Numbered from the stretch's first letter, positions 50,206-59,367 are shown. The stretch is 64,000 nucleotides of DNA from Achromobacter sp. Bel (GCF_012928505.1 NZ_JABBJN010000028.1:1-64000), one strand, 5' to 3'. Notes: a model not told the origin generated them from the sequence alone. Made by a program: numbers and translations.

Positions 50206-51126
50206 TCAACCCCGCGCCGGAAACAGGCCGGAGGGCCGGAACACCAGCACAGCCGCCATCAATACGTAAATGGCGATGGCGGCCAGCGTCGGACCGACGC
50301 TGGAGGCCACGGCCGGAGAAAAGACCTGGCGCAGCAGCATCGGCAGGAACGCCCGCCCCGCCGTGTCCACCATGCCCACCAGCAAGGCGCCCACGAAGGC
50401 GCCGCGGATCGATCCGATGCCGCCGATCACGATGCACACCAGCACCAGGATCAGGATTTCTTCGCCCATGCCCACCTGCACCGACGTGATCGGCCCCAGC
50501 AGGGCGCCGGCCACCGCGGCCAGCATCGCGCCCAGCACGAACACGCCCAGGAACAGCAGCGGCACGCGCACGCCCATCAGCGTGGCCATCTGGCGGTTGG
50601 AGGCGCCCGCCCGCACCAGCACACCGGCGCGGGTGCGCGTCACGAACCAATACAGGCCCGCGGCGGCGGCCACGCCGAACACGATGATCATCAGGCGGTA
50701 GGCGGGATACAGCAGGTCCGGCAGCAGCCGCACCGGACCGGACAGCACGGCCGGCATATTGAGCATGACAGGCGCGGGGCCCCAGATCATCTTGACGAGA
50801 TCGTTGGCGATCAGGATGACGGCGTAGGTGCCCAGCACCTGGGCCAGGTGGTCGCGCAGCGCCAGGCGGCGGATCAGCGTCAGTTCCAGCGCCACGCCGA
50901 CCAGGCCGGTCGCGACGGCCGCCACCAGGACGGCGGCGGTGAATGAACCCGTGCGCTGCATGGTTTCGGCGGCGACGTAGGCGCCGGCCATGTAGAGCGA
51001 GCCGTGAGCCAGATTCATGATGTCCATGATGCCGAACACCAGGGTCAGCCCGGCCGCGATCAAAAACAACATCAACCCAAACTGGAGACCGTTCAGCAAT
51101 TGCTCGACGATCAGCGTAAACGTCAT
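50206..51126 (-). CDS. livH: Branched-chain/aromatic acid ABC importer permease LivH
   Basis: Inner-membrane permease of 306 residues from ATG 51126, where upstream in-frame residues look non-coding. It starts MTFTLIVEQLLNGLQFGLMLFLIAAGLTLVFGIMDIMNLAHGSLYM, the normal LivH start, and contains GASNRQMATLMGVRV, the coupling loop. It is separated from livJ by a 203-bp gap with a strong multi-hairpin structure (51206-51325), which may lower expression relative to livJ. Confidence 0.92.
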   Translation of the reverse strand: MTFTLIVEQLLNGLQFGLMLFLIAAGLTLVFGIMDIMNLAHGSLYMAGAYVAAETMQRTGSFTAAVLVAAVATGLVGVALELTLIRRLALRDHLAQVLGTYAVILIANDLVKMIWGPAPVMLNMPAVLSGPVRLLPDLLYPAYRLMIIVFGVAAAAGLYWFVTRTRAGVLVRAGASNRQMATLMGVRVPLLFLGVFVLGAMLAAVAGALLGPITSVQVGMGEEILILVLVCIVIGGIGSIRGAFVGALLVGMVDTAGRAFLPMLLRQVFSPAVASSVGPTLAAIAIYVLMAAVLVFRPSGLFPARG

Positions 51127-51205
51127 GAACACTTCCCCTTGCCGCGAATCGCCGATGGCGTCGCTCGCGGCCAAATCATCAAAACCACCTGGTTATGCCT
51201 CACGC

Positions 51206-51325
51206 GGCCCACCCTGCGCAGCCCACGAAACCTGCCCGCCCGAGCGCGGTCGCGCGGAGCCGGCTTCGCCGGTCCGCAGCGACGCCCCCTTGAGGGGGAA
51301 GCGCGCAGCGCGTCGGGGGTGGGCC
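51206..51325. repeat. Multi-stem hairpin between livJ and livH
   Basis: Outer arms GGCCCACCC (51206-51214) and GGGTGGGCC (51317-51325) pair perfectly. Inside are CCGGC-TTC-GCCGG and CCCCCT-TG-AGGGGG hairpins. It starts 4 bp after the livJ stop, inside the operon, so it probably protects or terminates part of the livJ transcript. It is a different family from the composite elements. Confidence 0.6.
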
Positions 51326-51329
51326 TTAC

Positions 51330-52493
51330 CTATAGCTTGCAATCGCCGACGTAGACGTCCTGATACTTGTCGAACACCTTGCCCACCAGCTTGTTGGTAA
51401 TGCGGCCGCTGCCATCCTTGTCGACCACGCGCAGGTAGTAGGACTGGATGGGGTAGTGGTTCTTGCCGTAGGTGAAGCTGCCACGCACCGACGGGTAGTC
51501 GGCCTTTTCCAGGGCGCGGATGACCGCCTCGCGGTCGGAAGCCTTGCCGCCGGCCTGCTTGACGGCGGCATCCATGGCCATGATGACGTCATAGGCCTGG
51601 GCGGCGTACACGGACGGGTAGCGGCCGTTGTATTCCTTGCGGAAGGCGTCCACGAAGATCTTGTTCTGCGGCACGTCCAGGTCATGCGCCCACTGCGCCG
51701 TGTTGTACATGCCCAGCATGGGCTCGCCCACCGCCTGGATCACGTCTTCGTCAGCCGAGAAACCCGGGCCGATCAGCTTGACGCTTTGCGACAGGCCGGC
51801 CGACACGAACTGCTTGACGAAGTTGATGCCCATGCCGCCCGGCAGGAAGATGTAGACGGCGTCCGGCTTGGCGGCGCGGATCTGGGCGATCTCTGCGGCG
51901 TAGTCGATCTGGCCAAGCTTGGTGTAGACCTCGTCGCCCGGCGCGGTCTTGTAGCCGCGCTTGAAGCCGGTCAGCGCATCCTTGCCGGCCGGGTAGTCCG
52001 GGGCCATGATGAACATCTTCTTGAAGCCGCGGTCCGCCGCGACCTTGCCGGCCGCTTCGTGGAAGGCGTCGTTCTGGTAAGACGTGCCGAACCAGTAGTT
52101 GTTGCATTGGGCGCCGGCGAATTGGCTGGGGCCCGGATTGTTCGACAGGTAGGGCACCTTGGCCGCGAACAGCGCGGGGCCGACGGCCAGCGCCACGTTC
52201 GAGCCGATGGGGCCGGTGAAGAAATCGATCTTGTCGCGCTGGATGTAGCGGGTGACCAACTGGCGGGCCTGGTCGGGGTTGCCGCCCATGTCGGTCTGCA
52301 CGAATTCGGCGGGCTGCCCGCCCAGCTTGCTGCCCAATTGCTTGATGGCCAGGTTGAAGCCGTCACGGGCTTCGGCGCCCAACGCCGAGAACGGGCCGGA
52401 GATGTCGTTGGCGATGCCGACCTTGACGGCATCTGCCATGGCCACGGCCGGCACCAGCGCGGCGACGGCGATAAGGGAAGTGATCAAACGCAT
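51330..52493 (-). CDS. livJ: Periplasmic ligand-binding protein of the first Liv importer
   Basis: Type I binding protein of 387 residues from ATG 52493, with a signal peptide ending VAMA. Features are VKVGIANDISGPFSALGAEARDGFNLAI, PDYPAGKDALTGFKRGYK, IFLPGGMGINFVKQF and YPIQSYYLRVVD. It is strongly similar along its length to the protein at 29718-30896. The livJ symbol denotes position in a Liv operon. The likely ligand is an aromatic acid, given the shared promoter motif with the aminobenzoate operon. Confidence 0.88.
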   Translation of the reverse strand: MRLITSLIAVAALVPAVAMADAVKVGIANDISGPFSALGAEARDGFNLAIKQLGSKLGGQPAEFVQTDMGGNPDQARQLVTRYIQRDKIDFFTGPIGSNVALAVGPALFAAKVPYLSNNPGPSQFAGAQCNNYWFGTSYQNDAFHEAAGKVAADRGFKKMFIMAPDYPAGKDALTGFKRGYKTAPGDEVYTKLGQIDYAAEIAQIRAAKPDAVYIFLPGGMGINFVKQFVSAGLSQSVKLIGPGFSADEDVIQAVGEPMLGMYNTAQWAHDLDVPQNKIFVDAFRKEYNGRYPSVYAAQAYDVIMAMDAAVKQAGGKASDREAVIRALEKADYPSVRGSFTYGKNHYPIQSYYLRVVDKDGSGRITNKLVGKVFDKYQDVYVGDCKL

Positions 52494-52669
52494 GGTGGTG
52501 TGCTCCGTGCGCGAGCCCGCGCAGAGGGTGTTCTTATTGAGGGTGCGATTCGAATGACTTCTGTGCCCGGCCTGCCGGCGCCATTGCGCCGCCGTCAAAC
52601 TGGCGCTTGCAAAGATATTGCTTGCTACGTCAGGATCCCGTTGTGAGAGCATAGGGAATACTGGCGTGG

Positions 52670-52699
52670 TTCATAGTTTAGGTTTAAAGTATTCGTCAA
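52670..52699 (-). promoter_or_regulatory. Predicted livJ promoter
   Basis: On the minus strand TTGACG (-35, 52694-52699) and TATGAA (-10, 52670-52675) are 18 bp apart, about 180 bp before the livJ start. The shared 19-bp motif fills the spacer. Confidence 0.45.
52674..52692. promoter_or_regulatory. Candidate MarR operator shared with the aminobenzoate operon
   Basis: TAGTTTAGGTTTAAAGTAT contains the dyad TTTA-N4-TAAA and matches the motif at 40139-40157. It lies in the gap between livJ and the hydrolase-marR pair, where a MarR repressor could control both directions. Confidence 0.55.
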
Positions 52700-52745
52700 A
52701 ACAAGACTAGGGTTTTTACCAAAGGGTTATTACCAGGGACCAATG

Positions 52746-52854
52746 CCCAAGAATTACCCAAGAATTACCCAAGGATTACCAACGGGTTTTTTACTAACGG
52801 GTTTTCCTGACTAACGGGTTTTTCTTACTAACGGGTTTTCCAATAGGGTTTTCC
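52746..52854. repeat. Two short tandem-repeat arrays in the livJ-hydrolase gap
   Basis: Three units of the CCAAGAATTA type (about 52746-52780) are followed by five units starting AACGGGTTTT or AATAGGGTTTT (52781, 52796, 52813, 52830, 52842; period 12-17 bp). The last unit ends 14 bp before the hydrolase start codon. This covers much of the 375-bp non-coding gap. No spacers of CRISPR type. Confidence 0.8.
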
Positions 52855-52868
52855 GACAATCTACCGCC

Positions 52869-53789
52869 ATGGTCACCCTCTACCGCCACTATGACCGCGC
52901 AGGCCTGGATGTCCAGTACAACGCTCGCGCGACAGTACCCGACATCGGTCCGATACTCAAGAAATACGCCGAAGACAGCGCTGCGGCGCGCCAGTCGCTG
53001 GATTGCGGGCTGGACGTGCCGTTCGGCGACCATCCCGACGAGCTGCTGGACATCTTCCGCCCCGCGCCGGAGGCGTCCAGCGGCGCGGGCGCACCCGTGT
53101 TCGTGTTCATCCACGGCGGCTACTGGCGCCTCTTGTCCAAGAACGATTCCAGCAGCATGGCGCCCGCCTTCACGCAAGCGGGCGCGGTGGTCGTGTCGGT
53201 GAACTATTCACTGGCGCCTGCCGTGACACTGGACCGCATCGTGGACCAGAACCGGCGCGCGCTGGCCTGGATCCACCGCCACATCGCCGATTACGGCGGC
53301 GACCCCCGGCGCATCCACGTCTGCGGCAGTTCCGCGGGCGGGCACCTGGTGGGCGCGTTGCTGGCAGGCGGCTGGCACGCCAGCTACGAAGTGCCTCCCG
53401 ACGTGATCCGCGGGGCCGCGCCGCTGTCCGGCCTGTTCGACCTGCGCCCGCTGGTGCATACCCATATCAACGAATGGATGCGCATGAGCGAAGCCGACGC
53501 CATCCGCAACAGCCCCGCCCTGCACCTGCCGCCCACGGGCTGCCCGCTGGTCATCAGCTACGGCGAATCCGAAACCGACGAATTCAAGCGCCAAAGCGAC
53601 GACTATCTGGCCGCCTGGCAGCAACGCGGCTTTCCCGGACGCTATGTGCCGATGCCCGGCACCAACCATTACGACATCGTGTTGACGCTCAACGATCCCG
53701 CCAGCCCGCTGACGCGCGCCATCTTTGAACAGATGGGCCTGGCGCCCGCTTCCCCACGCATTCCCGGTATCCTCCCTAGCCATGACTGA
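52869..53789 (+). CDS. Arylformamidase-like alpha/beta hydrolase
   Basis: Alpha/beta hydrolase of 306 residues in the kynurenine formamidase group. The HGGYW oxyanion motif is near residue 79 and the nucleophile Ser in GSSAGGH near 157. The acid Asp/Glu is probably in SYGESETDEFKRQ and the His in PGTNHYD. N-formylkynurenine or another N-formyl aromatic amine would be cleaved, giving a route to anthranilate, which the aminobenzoate operon could consume. It overlaps marR by 8 bp. Confidence 0.82.
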   Translation: MVTLYRHYDRAGLDVQYNARATVPDIGPILKKYAEDSAAARQSLDCGLDVPFGDHPDELLDIFRPAPEASSGAGAPVFVFIHGGYWRLLSKNDSSSMAPAFTQAGAVVVSVNYSLAPAVTLDRIVDQNRRALAWIHRHIADYGGDPRRIHVCGSSAGGHLVGALLAGGWHASYEVPPDVIRGAAPLSGLFDLRPLVHTHINEWMRMSEADAIRNSPALHLPPTGCPLVISYGESETDEFKRQSDDYLAAWQQRGFPGRYVPMPGTNHYDIVLTLNDPASPLTRAIFEQMGLAPASPRIPGILPSHD

Positions 53790-54276
53790 CGCTCCCGACC
53801 TGGAATCCCGCGCCGCGCCCGACGACCACCACGCGCTTCGGCTGTGGCTGCGCATGCTGACCTGCGCCAATCTCATCGAAGGCGAGATCCGCAGCCGCCT
53901 GCGCAACGAGTTCGACACGACGCTGCCCCGCTTCGACCTGATGGCGCAACTGCAGCGCGCCCCCAAGGGCATGAAGATGGGCGACCTGTCGCGTCACATG
54001 ATGGTCACCAACGGCAACATCACCGGCATCACCGACCAGCTGGAAAAGGAAGGCCTGGTGGTGCGCACCAAAGTGGAGTCCGACCGCCGCAGCTCGCTGA
54101 TCAAGCTGACGCCGCAGGGCAAGAAGACCTTCGCCCGGATGGCGCGCGCCCACGAGTCCTGGGTCAAGTCCATGTTCGGCGACCTGCCCGAATCCACGCG
54201 CAACGCGCTGTTCCAGGCCTTGGGCGAACTCAAGCTTCAGGTGGTGGCCACCCGCTCCGAATCCGCCAAGGGCTAG
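53782..54276 (+). CDS. MarR-family transcriptional regulator
   Basis: Regulator of 164 residues from ATG 53782. The winged helix region reads KMGDLSRHMMVTNGNITGITDQLEKEGLVVRTKVESDRRSSLIKLTPQGKKTF, with the DRR wing typical of MarR proteins. Flanking helices form the dimer interface. It overlaps the hydrolase gene by 8 bp. MarR proteins of aromatic pathways often respond to aroyl-CoA thioesters, so it could repress both livJ and the aminobenzoate operon through the shared motif. That is inference. Confidence 0.9.
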   Translation: MTDAPDLESRAAPDDHHALRLWLRMLTCANLIEGEIRSRLRNEFDTTLPRFDLMAQLQRAPKGMKMGDLSRHMMVTNGNITGITDQLEKEGLVVRTKVESDRRSSLIKLTPQGKKTFARMARAHESWVKSMFGDLPESTRNALFQALGELKLQVVATRSESAKG

Positions 54277-54301
54277 CGCGCGCCATCCGAGGCTGCGGGC
54301 G

Positions 54302-54331
54302 CTGAAATCCCAGTCCGGTTTGGCGCATAAT
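54302..54331 (+). promoter_or_regulatory. Possible promoter giving a leaderless transcript
   Basis: CTGAAA (54302-54307) and CATAAT (54326-54331) are 18 bp apart. The -10 ends 7 bp before the ATG at 54339, so the transcript would start at the start codon. Confidence 0.35.
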
Positions 54332-54338
54332 TGCCGCC

Positions 54339-55379
54339 ATGATTCCGGTATCTCTTCCTGGCGGTAATTTCTATGTGCTGATGGCGGCCTCGTTGGCCTG
54401 CCTGGCCACGTTGCTGACCTGGCTGGCCGTGCTGGCCACCACGCGCAGCGCCCGGCTCTGGCTGGGCGACCACCGGCGCACCGGCACCGTCCTGATGGCC
54501 TTCCTGGCGCTGGTCGGCGCCATCTTCCCCTACCAGCAGTTCAGCCTGTGGTTCTCGGCCCAGCGCGACGCTCAGGCGGACGCCGGCCGCAAGACGACGC
54601 TGGCCCACGCCACCCGGCTGGCGGGCGTGGACATGCCGGCGGGCACCGTGCTGAGCCTGACCCGCCCCGGCGAGCTGGACTCGTTCGACCGCGCCGTCTT
54701 CCCCGAGAGCCAGCCCGCCCCCGTCCAGGGGGTGGCCGCGACGCATCTGTTCCGCTATGCCGCCACGCCCAAGCAACCCGAGACCCTGTCGGCGGAAATC
54801 GCGCGCGACCAGGCGCTGGAAGGCTGGCTATGCGCGCATGGCCACCGGATCGAATTCGCGATGCAGGGCGGCCAGCCCCGTTTCGCCAGTTGTCACCTGG
54901 CCATCGGCAACACGCTGGACCACCAGCCCGTGCCGCCGGGCGCCTGGCTGAAGGTCGACGAGGCGGCGCGCGGCACGGCGCTGGACGCGGCCGGATCCAC
55001 GGCGCGCTGGCTGCTGCGCACCGAAGGCAGCGAGGCGATGACCCTGCGCCAGATGCCGCTGTTGAAGGTGGACATGCGCCTGGACGGCCAGCGCCGGCTG
55101 CTGGATTTCGAAGGCCTGCTGGCGCGCGAGACCGTGCTGGGCGCCATGACCTACCCGCCCGGCACTCGCGTGCTGGCCGCGAACCCGCGCCTGCCCGGCG
55201 CCCAACCGGGCGACCTGTTGTTTTCACCGTCGCGCGGCCGCTCGGCGCGCCGCAACGGCGGCGAAGACGTCGCGGCCGGGCAATCGGTGCTGCAAGCCCC
55301 CGACGGCACGGTGCGCAGCGTGCTCAGCAACCGCGACGCCGGGGTGCTGGACGTGGCCGCCATGCGGATGGCCCCCTGA
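54339..55379 (+). CDS. Unrecognised membrane protein
   Basis: Protein of 346 residues that I do not recognise. Two N-terminal hydrophobic segments (about residues 11-31 and 48-64) precede a soluble region of about 280 residues. The first part (about 75-190) contains VDMPAGTVLSLTRPGELDSFDRAVFP and HLFRYA, and two nearby Cys (WLCAHGHRIEF, FASCHLAIG) could form a disulfide if the region is periplasmic. It sits alone between marR and argJ, with a hairpin right after its stop. The predicted -10 just before the ATG suggests its own promoter. Confidence 0.7.
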   Translation: MIPVSLPGGNFYVLMAASLACLATLLTWLAVLATTRSARLWLGDHRRTGTVLMAFLALVGAIFPYQQFSLWFSAQRDAQADAGRKTTLAHATRLAGVDMPAGTVLSLTRPGELDSFDRAVFPESQPAPVQGVAATHLFRYAATPKQPETLSAEIARDQALEGWLCAHGHRIEFAMQGGQPRFASCHLAIGNTLDHQPVPPGAWLKVDEAARGTALDAAGSTARWLLRTEGSEAMTLRQMPLLKVDMRLDGQRRLLDFEGLLARETVLGAMTYPPGTRVLAANPRLPGAQPGDLLFSPSRGRSARRNGGEDVAAGQSVLQAPDGTVRSVLSNRDAGVLDVAAMRMAP

Positions 55380-55381
55380 CC

Positions 55382-55398
55382 GGCGCCTGACAGGCGCC
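55382..55398 (+). terminator. Hairpin after the unknown membrane protein
   Basis: GGCGCCT-GAC-AGGCGCC is a perfect 7-bp stem starting 3 bp after the stop. No T-run follows. Confidence 0.45.
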
Positions 55399-55414
55399 TG
55401 CCGCAAACCGGTGG

Positions 55415-55420
55415 GATAAT
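55415..55420 (+). promoter_or_regulatory. Candidate -10 for argJ
   Basis: GATAAT is preceded by TG one base upstream (extended -10). It lies 70 bp before the argJ start. Confidence 0.4.
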
Positions 55421-55489
55421 ACGAAGCTTTCCCCCGCGCGCCGCCTTGCCTGGCGGCGATTCCGTCCTGCCCATTCAAGAGACGAAGTC

Positions 55490-56716
55490 ATGGCCGTTAA
55501 TTTGCAGATCCCCTCCGAGTCCGAAATTTTTCCTGTTGCCGGCATTGAAATCGGCGTCACCGAGGCCGGCATCCGCAAAGCCAACCGGCGCGACCTGACC
55601 GTCTTCCGCCTGGCCGAAGGCACAAGCGTGGCCGGCGTGTTCACACGCAACCGCTTCTGCGCCGCGCCCGTTCAGGTCTGCCAGGCCCACCTGGCCGCTG
55701 GCGGCCCCATCAGCGCGCTGGTCATCAACACCGGTAACGCCAACGCCGGCACCGGCGAAGAAGGCCTGAAGAAAGCCAACGACACCTGCGCCGCGCTGGG
55801 CCGTCTGCTGGGCGTGCCGGCCTCGCAGATCCTGCCGTTCTCCACCGGCGTCATCCTGGAGCCGCTGCCGCTGGACCGCCTGGTCGCGGGCCTTCCGGGC
55901 GCCATCGCCGACCTGGCCGCCGACCACTGGTCCAGCGCCGCCCACGGCATCATGACGACCGACACGCTGCCGAAGATCTCGTCGGCCAAAGTGCAGATCG
56001 ACGGCAAGACCGTCACCTTCACCGGCATCAGCAAGGGCGCGGGCATGATCCGCCCCAACATGGCCACGATGCTCAGCTTCCTGGCCACCGACGCCGGCAT
56101 CGCCCAGCCGCTGCTGCGCCGCCTGGCCGTGGAAATCGCGGATGCGTCGTTCAACCGCATCACGGTCGACGGCGACACCTCCACCAATGACTCCTTCATC
56201 ATCGCGGCCACCGGCAAGTCGGGCGTGAACGTCGACAGCGAATCCGACGCCGCCTACGCCGCCGTGCGCGCGGCGCTCACCGCCGCCGCGCTGGAGCTGG
56301 CCACGAAGATCGTGCGCGACGCCGAAGGCGCCACCAAGTTCATGACGATCCGCGTCGAAGAGGCCGGCACCACGGAAGAAGCGCTGAAGGTCGCCTACGC
56401 GGTCGCGCATTCGCCGTTGGTCAAGACCGCCTTCTTCGCATCCGACCCCAACCTGGGCCGCATCCTGGCCGCGATCGGCTATGCCGGCATCGACGACCTG
56501 GATGTGTCCAACATCCGCCTGTGGCTGGACGACGTGCTGGTGGCCAAGAACGGCGGCCGCAATCCCGACTACCAGGAAGCCGATGGCCAGCGCGTCATGA
56601 AGCAGGCCGAGATCTCGGTGCGCATCGCGCTGGGCCGCGGCCAGGTCGCGGACACCGTCTACACCTGCGACTTCTCGCACGAGTACGTGACCATCAACGC
56701 CGACTACCGTTCGTGA
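55490..56716 (+). CDS. argJ: Bifunctional ornithine acetyltransferase/N-acetylglutamate synthase
   Basis: Recycles the acetyl group in arginine synthesis, transferring it from N-acetylornithine to glutamate, and may also use acetyl-CoA. The 408-residue precursor self-cleaves at the conserved Thr in [11 protein letters not shown] (near residue 160). Other signatures are [38 protein letters not shown] and [11 protein letters not shown]. It is followed by the DUF815 ATPase gene after 6 bp. Confidence 0.95.
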   Translation: MAVNLQIPSESEIFPVAGIEIGVTEAGIRKANRRDLTVFRLAEGTSVAGVFTRNRFCAAPVQVCQAHLAAGGPISALVINTGNANAGTGEEGLKKANDTCAALGRLLGVPASQILPFSTGVILEPLPLDRLVAGLPGAIADLAADHWSSAAHGIMTTDTLPKISSAKVQIDGKTVTFTGISKGAGMIRPNMATMLSFLATDAGIAQPLLRRLAVEIADASFNRITVDGDTSTNDSFIIAATGKSGVNVDSESDAAYAAVRAALTAAALELATKIVRDAEGATKFMTIRVEEAGTTEEALKVAYAVAHSPLVKTAFFASDPNLGRILAAIGYAGIDDLDVSNIRLWLDDVLVAKNGGRNPDYQEADGQRVMKQAEISVRIALGRGQVADTVYTCDFSHEYVTINADYRS

Positions 56717-56722
56717 TCCGCC

Positions 56723-57589
56723 ATGAGCGCTAGCGAATTCACCACCCTTATCCAGCGCGCCGAGCGCGTGCTGGCGCAGCTTGAGGCCTTCCTGCCCCCG
56801 GCGCCGCCCGACATCGACTGGAGCGCCCACGCGTTCCGCTGGCGCAAGCGCGGCTCGCGTGGCTGGCTGGATGCCGTGCGCCACGTCGCCCGCATCGACA
56901 TGCAAGACCTTCAGCACATCGAGCGCCAGAAGGCCACCATCGACCGCAACACCGTCCAGTTCCTCGCGCACAAGCCGGCCAACAACGTGCTGATGACCGG
57001 CGCGCGCGGCACCGGCAAGAGCTCGCTGGTCAAGGCCATGCTGGCCGCCTACGGCGATCGGGGGCTGCGCCTGATTGAAGTGGACAAGTCCGACCTGGGC
57101 GACCTGGCCGACATCGTCGAACTGGTCGCCTCGCGCCCCGAACGCTTCATCGTGTTCTGCGACGACCTGTCGTTCGAAGAAGGCGAGCCCGGCTACAAGG
57201 CGCTGAAGTCGGTGCTGGACGGCTCGGTGTCGGCCTCGGGCGACAACGTGCTGATCTACGCCACGTCCAACCGGCGCCACCTGATGCCGGAATACATGAG
57301 CGAGAACCTGCAGGCCAAGCACCAGCCCGATGGCGAAATCCATCCGGGCGAAACGGTCGAAGAGAAGATATCCCTGTCCGAACGCTTCGGCCTGTGGCTG
57401 TCGTTCTACCCCTTCAAGCAGGACGACTACCTGGACATCGTCTACCACTGGCTGCGCGAGCTGGGTTGCCCGGAAGCGCACATCGAGCCTTCCCGCACCG
57501 AAGCGCTGCAATGGACGATCGAACGCGGCTCGCGTTCGGGCCGGGTGGCCTATCAGTTCGCGCGCGATTGGGCGGCCCGCCATGTCTGA
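56723..57589 (+). CDS. ATP-binding protein, DUF815 (AAA+-like)
   Basis: P-loop protein of 288 residues of unknown cell function. Walker A ([15 protein letters not shown]) is near residue 92 and Walker B ([15 protein letters not shown]) near 135, with the arginine-rich sensor region [17 protein letters not shown] short helical N-terminus precedes them. It lies 6 bp after argJ and overlaps the Nudix-ThiE gene by 8 bp, an arrangement I recall as common in betaproteobacteria. Confidence 0.88.
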   Translation: MSASEFTTLIQRAERVLAQLEAFLPPAPPDIDWSAHAFRWRKRGSRGWLDAVRHVARIDMQDLQHIERQKATIDRNTVQFLAHKPANNVLMTGARGTGKSSLVKAMLAAYGDRGLRLIEVDKSDLGDLADIVELVASRPERFIVFCDDLSFEEGEPGYKALKSVLDGSVSASGDNVLIYATSNRRHLMPEYMSENLQAKHQPDGEIHPGETVEEKISLSERFGLWLSFYPFKQDDYLDIVYHWLRELGCPEAHIEPSRTEALQWTIERGSRSGRVAYQFARDWAARHV

Positions 57590-58544
57590 GAAGATCGTCG
57601 ACGTCGCCGCCGGCCTGATCCTGCGCCCCGACGGCAAGCTGCTGCTGGGCCAGCGGCCCGAAGGCAAGCCGTGGTCGGGCTGGTGGGAACTGCCGGGCGG
57701 CAAGCTTGAGCCCGGCGAAACCGTGCTGCAGGCGCTGGCCCGCGAATTGCAGGAAGAGATCGGCATCCGCGTCACGCAGTCACGCCAGTGGGTCACCTAC
57801 GTGCACGTCTACCCGCACACCACGGTCCGGCTGGCGTTCTGCCACGTCACGGGCTGGGAAGGCGAACCGCAAGGCCTGGAGAACCAGCGCCTGGAATGGG
57901 TCGACCCGGCTAACGCGGCCTCGGTGGGCGACCTGCTGCCCGCCACCCTGCCCCCGCTGCGCTGGCTGCAGCTGCCCACGACCTACGGCATCAGCTCGAT
58001 CGGTTCGCGCGCGGGCGTGGCCGCGTTCCTGGGCCGCCTGGACGCGGCGCTGGCGCGCGGCGTGAAGCTGGTGCAGCTGCGCGAGCCCGAGTGGCCCGAC
58101 GGCGCGGGCGCAAGCTCGCTGCATGAGGTGCTGCAACAGGTGCTCAAGCGCTGCCGCGCGGCCGGCGCCCGTGTGCTGGTCAACAGTGCGCACCCCGCCG
58201 CATGGTGGAAGGAAGCCGACGGCGTGCACCTGCGCGCGGCGGACGCGGCGCGCCTGACCGCCCGCCCCGAATTGCCCAAGCACGCGCTGGTCGGCGTGTC
58301 GGCCCACGACAACGCCCAGGTCGTGCATGCTCGCGACATCGGCGCCGACTTCGCGGTGCTGGGGCCCGTGCTGGACACGCCCAGCCACCCCGGCGCGCAA
58401 ACGCTGGGCTGGGAAGGTTTCGTCGAAGGCAACCGCGACGCCGGCATCCCGGTTTTCGCGCTGGGCGGGCAATCCACCCAGACCGTATCGCAGGCGCTGC
58501 GCCATGGCGCGCATGGCATTGCCGGAATACGCGGCATTCTCTGA
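57582..58544 (+). CDS. Nudix hydrolase fused to a ThiE-like domain (MutT family)
   Basis: Two-domain protein of 320 residues from ATG 57582. The N-terminal Nudix domain (about 1-130) has a complete Nudix box ([24 protein letters not shown]), as in MutT-type 8-oxo-dGTP cleaners. The C-terminal domain (about 145-315) has the thiamine-phosphate-synthase fold ([50 protein letters not shown]). The Lys expected after QLR is missing, so thiamine synthesis is unlikely, and a true thiE is at 20290. The Nudix-ThiE fusion is known in several proteobacteria. It overlaps the DUF815 gene by 8 bp. Confidence 0.87.
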   Translation: MSEKIVDVAAGLILRPDGKLLLGQRPEGKPWSGWWELPGGKLEPGETVLQALARELQEEIGIRVTQSRQWVTYVHVYPHTTVRLAFCHVTGWEGEPQGLENQRLEWVDPANAASVGDLLPATLPPLRWLQLPTTYGISSIGSRAGVAAFLGRLDAALARGVKLVQLREPEWPDGAGASSLHEVLQQVLKRCRAAGARVLVNSAHPAAWWKEADGVHLRAADAARLTARPELPKHALVGVSAHDNAQVVHARDIGADFAVLGPVLDTPSHPGAQTLGWEGFVEGNRDAGIPVFALGGQSTQTVSQALRHGAHGIAGIRGIL

Positions 58545-58625
58545 CGCCGTCCCCGCCGGGGTGCGCCCCGGCGGGTCTGGTTCGATCCCGTGTTCGATCC
58601 CTTGCCGGCGCTCTGATTCGATCCC

Positions 58626-59366
58626 TCAGTCGATCTTGTAGTCCATCCACGACGCGACCATTTCACGCAGGCCGCCTTCTTCTTCGAACGCTTCGCGCGA
58701 GCCTTCCGCTTTGTTGCGCCCGAGCTCCAGGATGTACATGTAGTCCGACACCTCGGCACAGCGCCGCACGTTCTGGTCCACCAGCACCACCGTCATGCCT
58801 TCGTCGGCAAAGCCGCGGATCAGCGCGTAGATTTCCTTGGAGATCTTGGGCGCCAGCATCGCCGTGGGCTCGTCCAGCAGGATCACCGACGGCTCGATGA
58901 GCAAGGCGCGGCCGAATTCCACAAAGCGCTGCTGCCCGCCGCTCATGCTGGACACGGGATCATCGCGCTTGTGCGCCAGGATGGGGAAGCGGTCGTAGAC
59001 CGAGTCGATGCGCTGGCGCACCCGCGCCTTGTCGCGGCGAAACGGCCAGCAGCCCAGGAGCAGGTTGTCGTGCACGGTCAGCTCGCCAAACAGGCTGCGG
59101 TGCTGCGGCACGAACGCCACGCCGTGGTTGGCCCGTTCATGCGAGGGCTGCGCGCTGATATCCTTGCCCCGCAGCGTGATGCGGCCGGTGCGCGGCGGCA
59201 AGAAGCCGAACAGGGTCTTGAGCACCGTGGACTTCCCGGCGCCGTTGGGGCCGATCACGCCAGTGACCTTGCCGGCGCGCGCCTGGACGTTGATGCGGTT
59301 CAGGATGGTGATGTCGCCGTGATAGGCCACGGTCACGTCTTCCAGAGCGAGGATCGCGGTGCTCAT
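58626..59366 (-). CDS. Second Liv-type importer ATPase (LivF-like)
   Basis: ATPase of 246 residues. Walker A (GPNGAGKST) is near residue 39, the signature MSGGQQRF near 143 and Walker B (VILLDEPTAMLAPK) near 163, and the C-terminus (REAFEEEGGLREMVASWMDYKID) is distinctive. It follows the LivG-like gene by one base and closes the livM-H-G-F operon. It diverges from the first livF and belongs to a different subfamily. Confidence 0.88.
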   Translation of the reverse strand: MSTAILALEDVTVAYHGDITILNRINVQARAGKVTGVIGPNGAGKSTVLKTLFGFLPPRTGRITLRGKDISAQPSHERANHGVAFVPQHRSLFGELTVHDNLLLGCWPFRRDKARVRQRIDSVYDRFPILAHKRDDPVSSMSGGQQRFVEFGRALLIEPSVILLDEPTAMLAPKISKEIYALIRGFADEGMTVVLVDQNVRRCAEVSDYMYILELGRNKAEGSREAFEEEGGLREMVASWMDYKID

Positions 59367-59367
59367 G

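Noticed and set aside
52781-52854. CRISPR-like short repeats
   Set aside because: Units are 12-17 bp, directly adjacent, without unique spacers, and there are no cas genes nearby.
55475-57796. Open frame of 773 codons antisense to argJ and the DUF815 ATPase
   Set aside because: Codon-frame shadow of well supported plus-strand genes, with low-complexity His/Gln/Arg composition and no domain.
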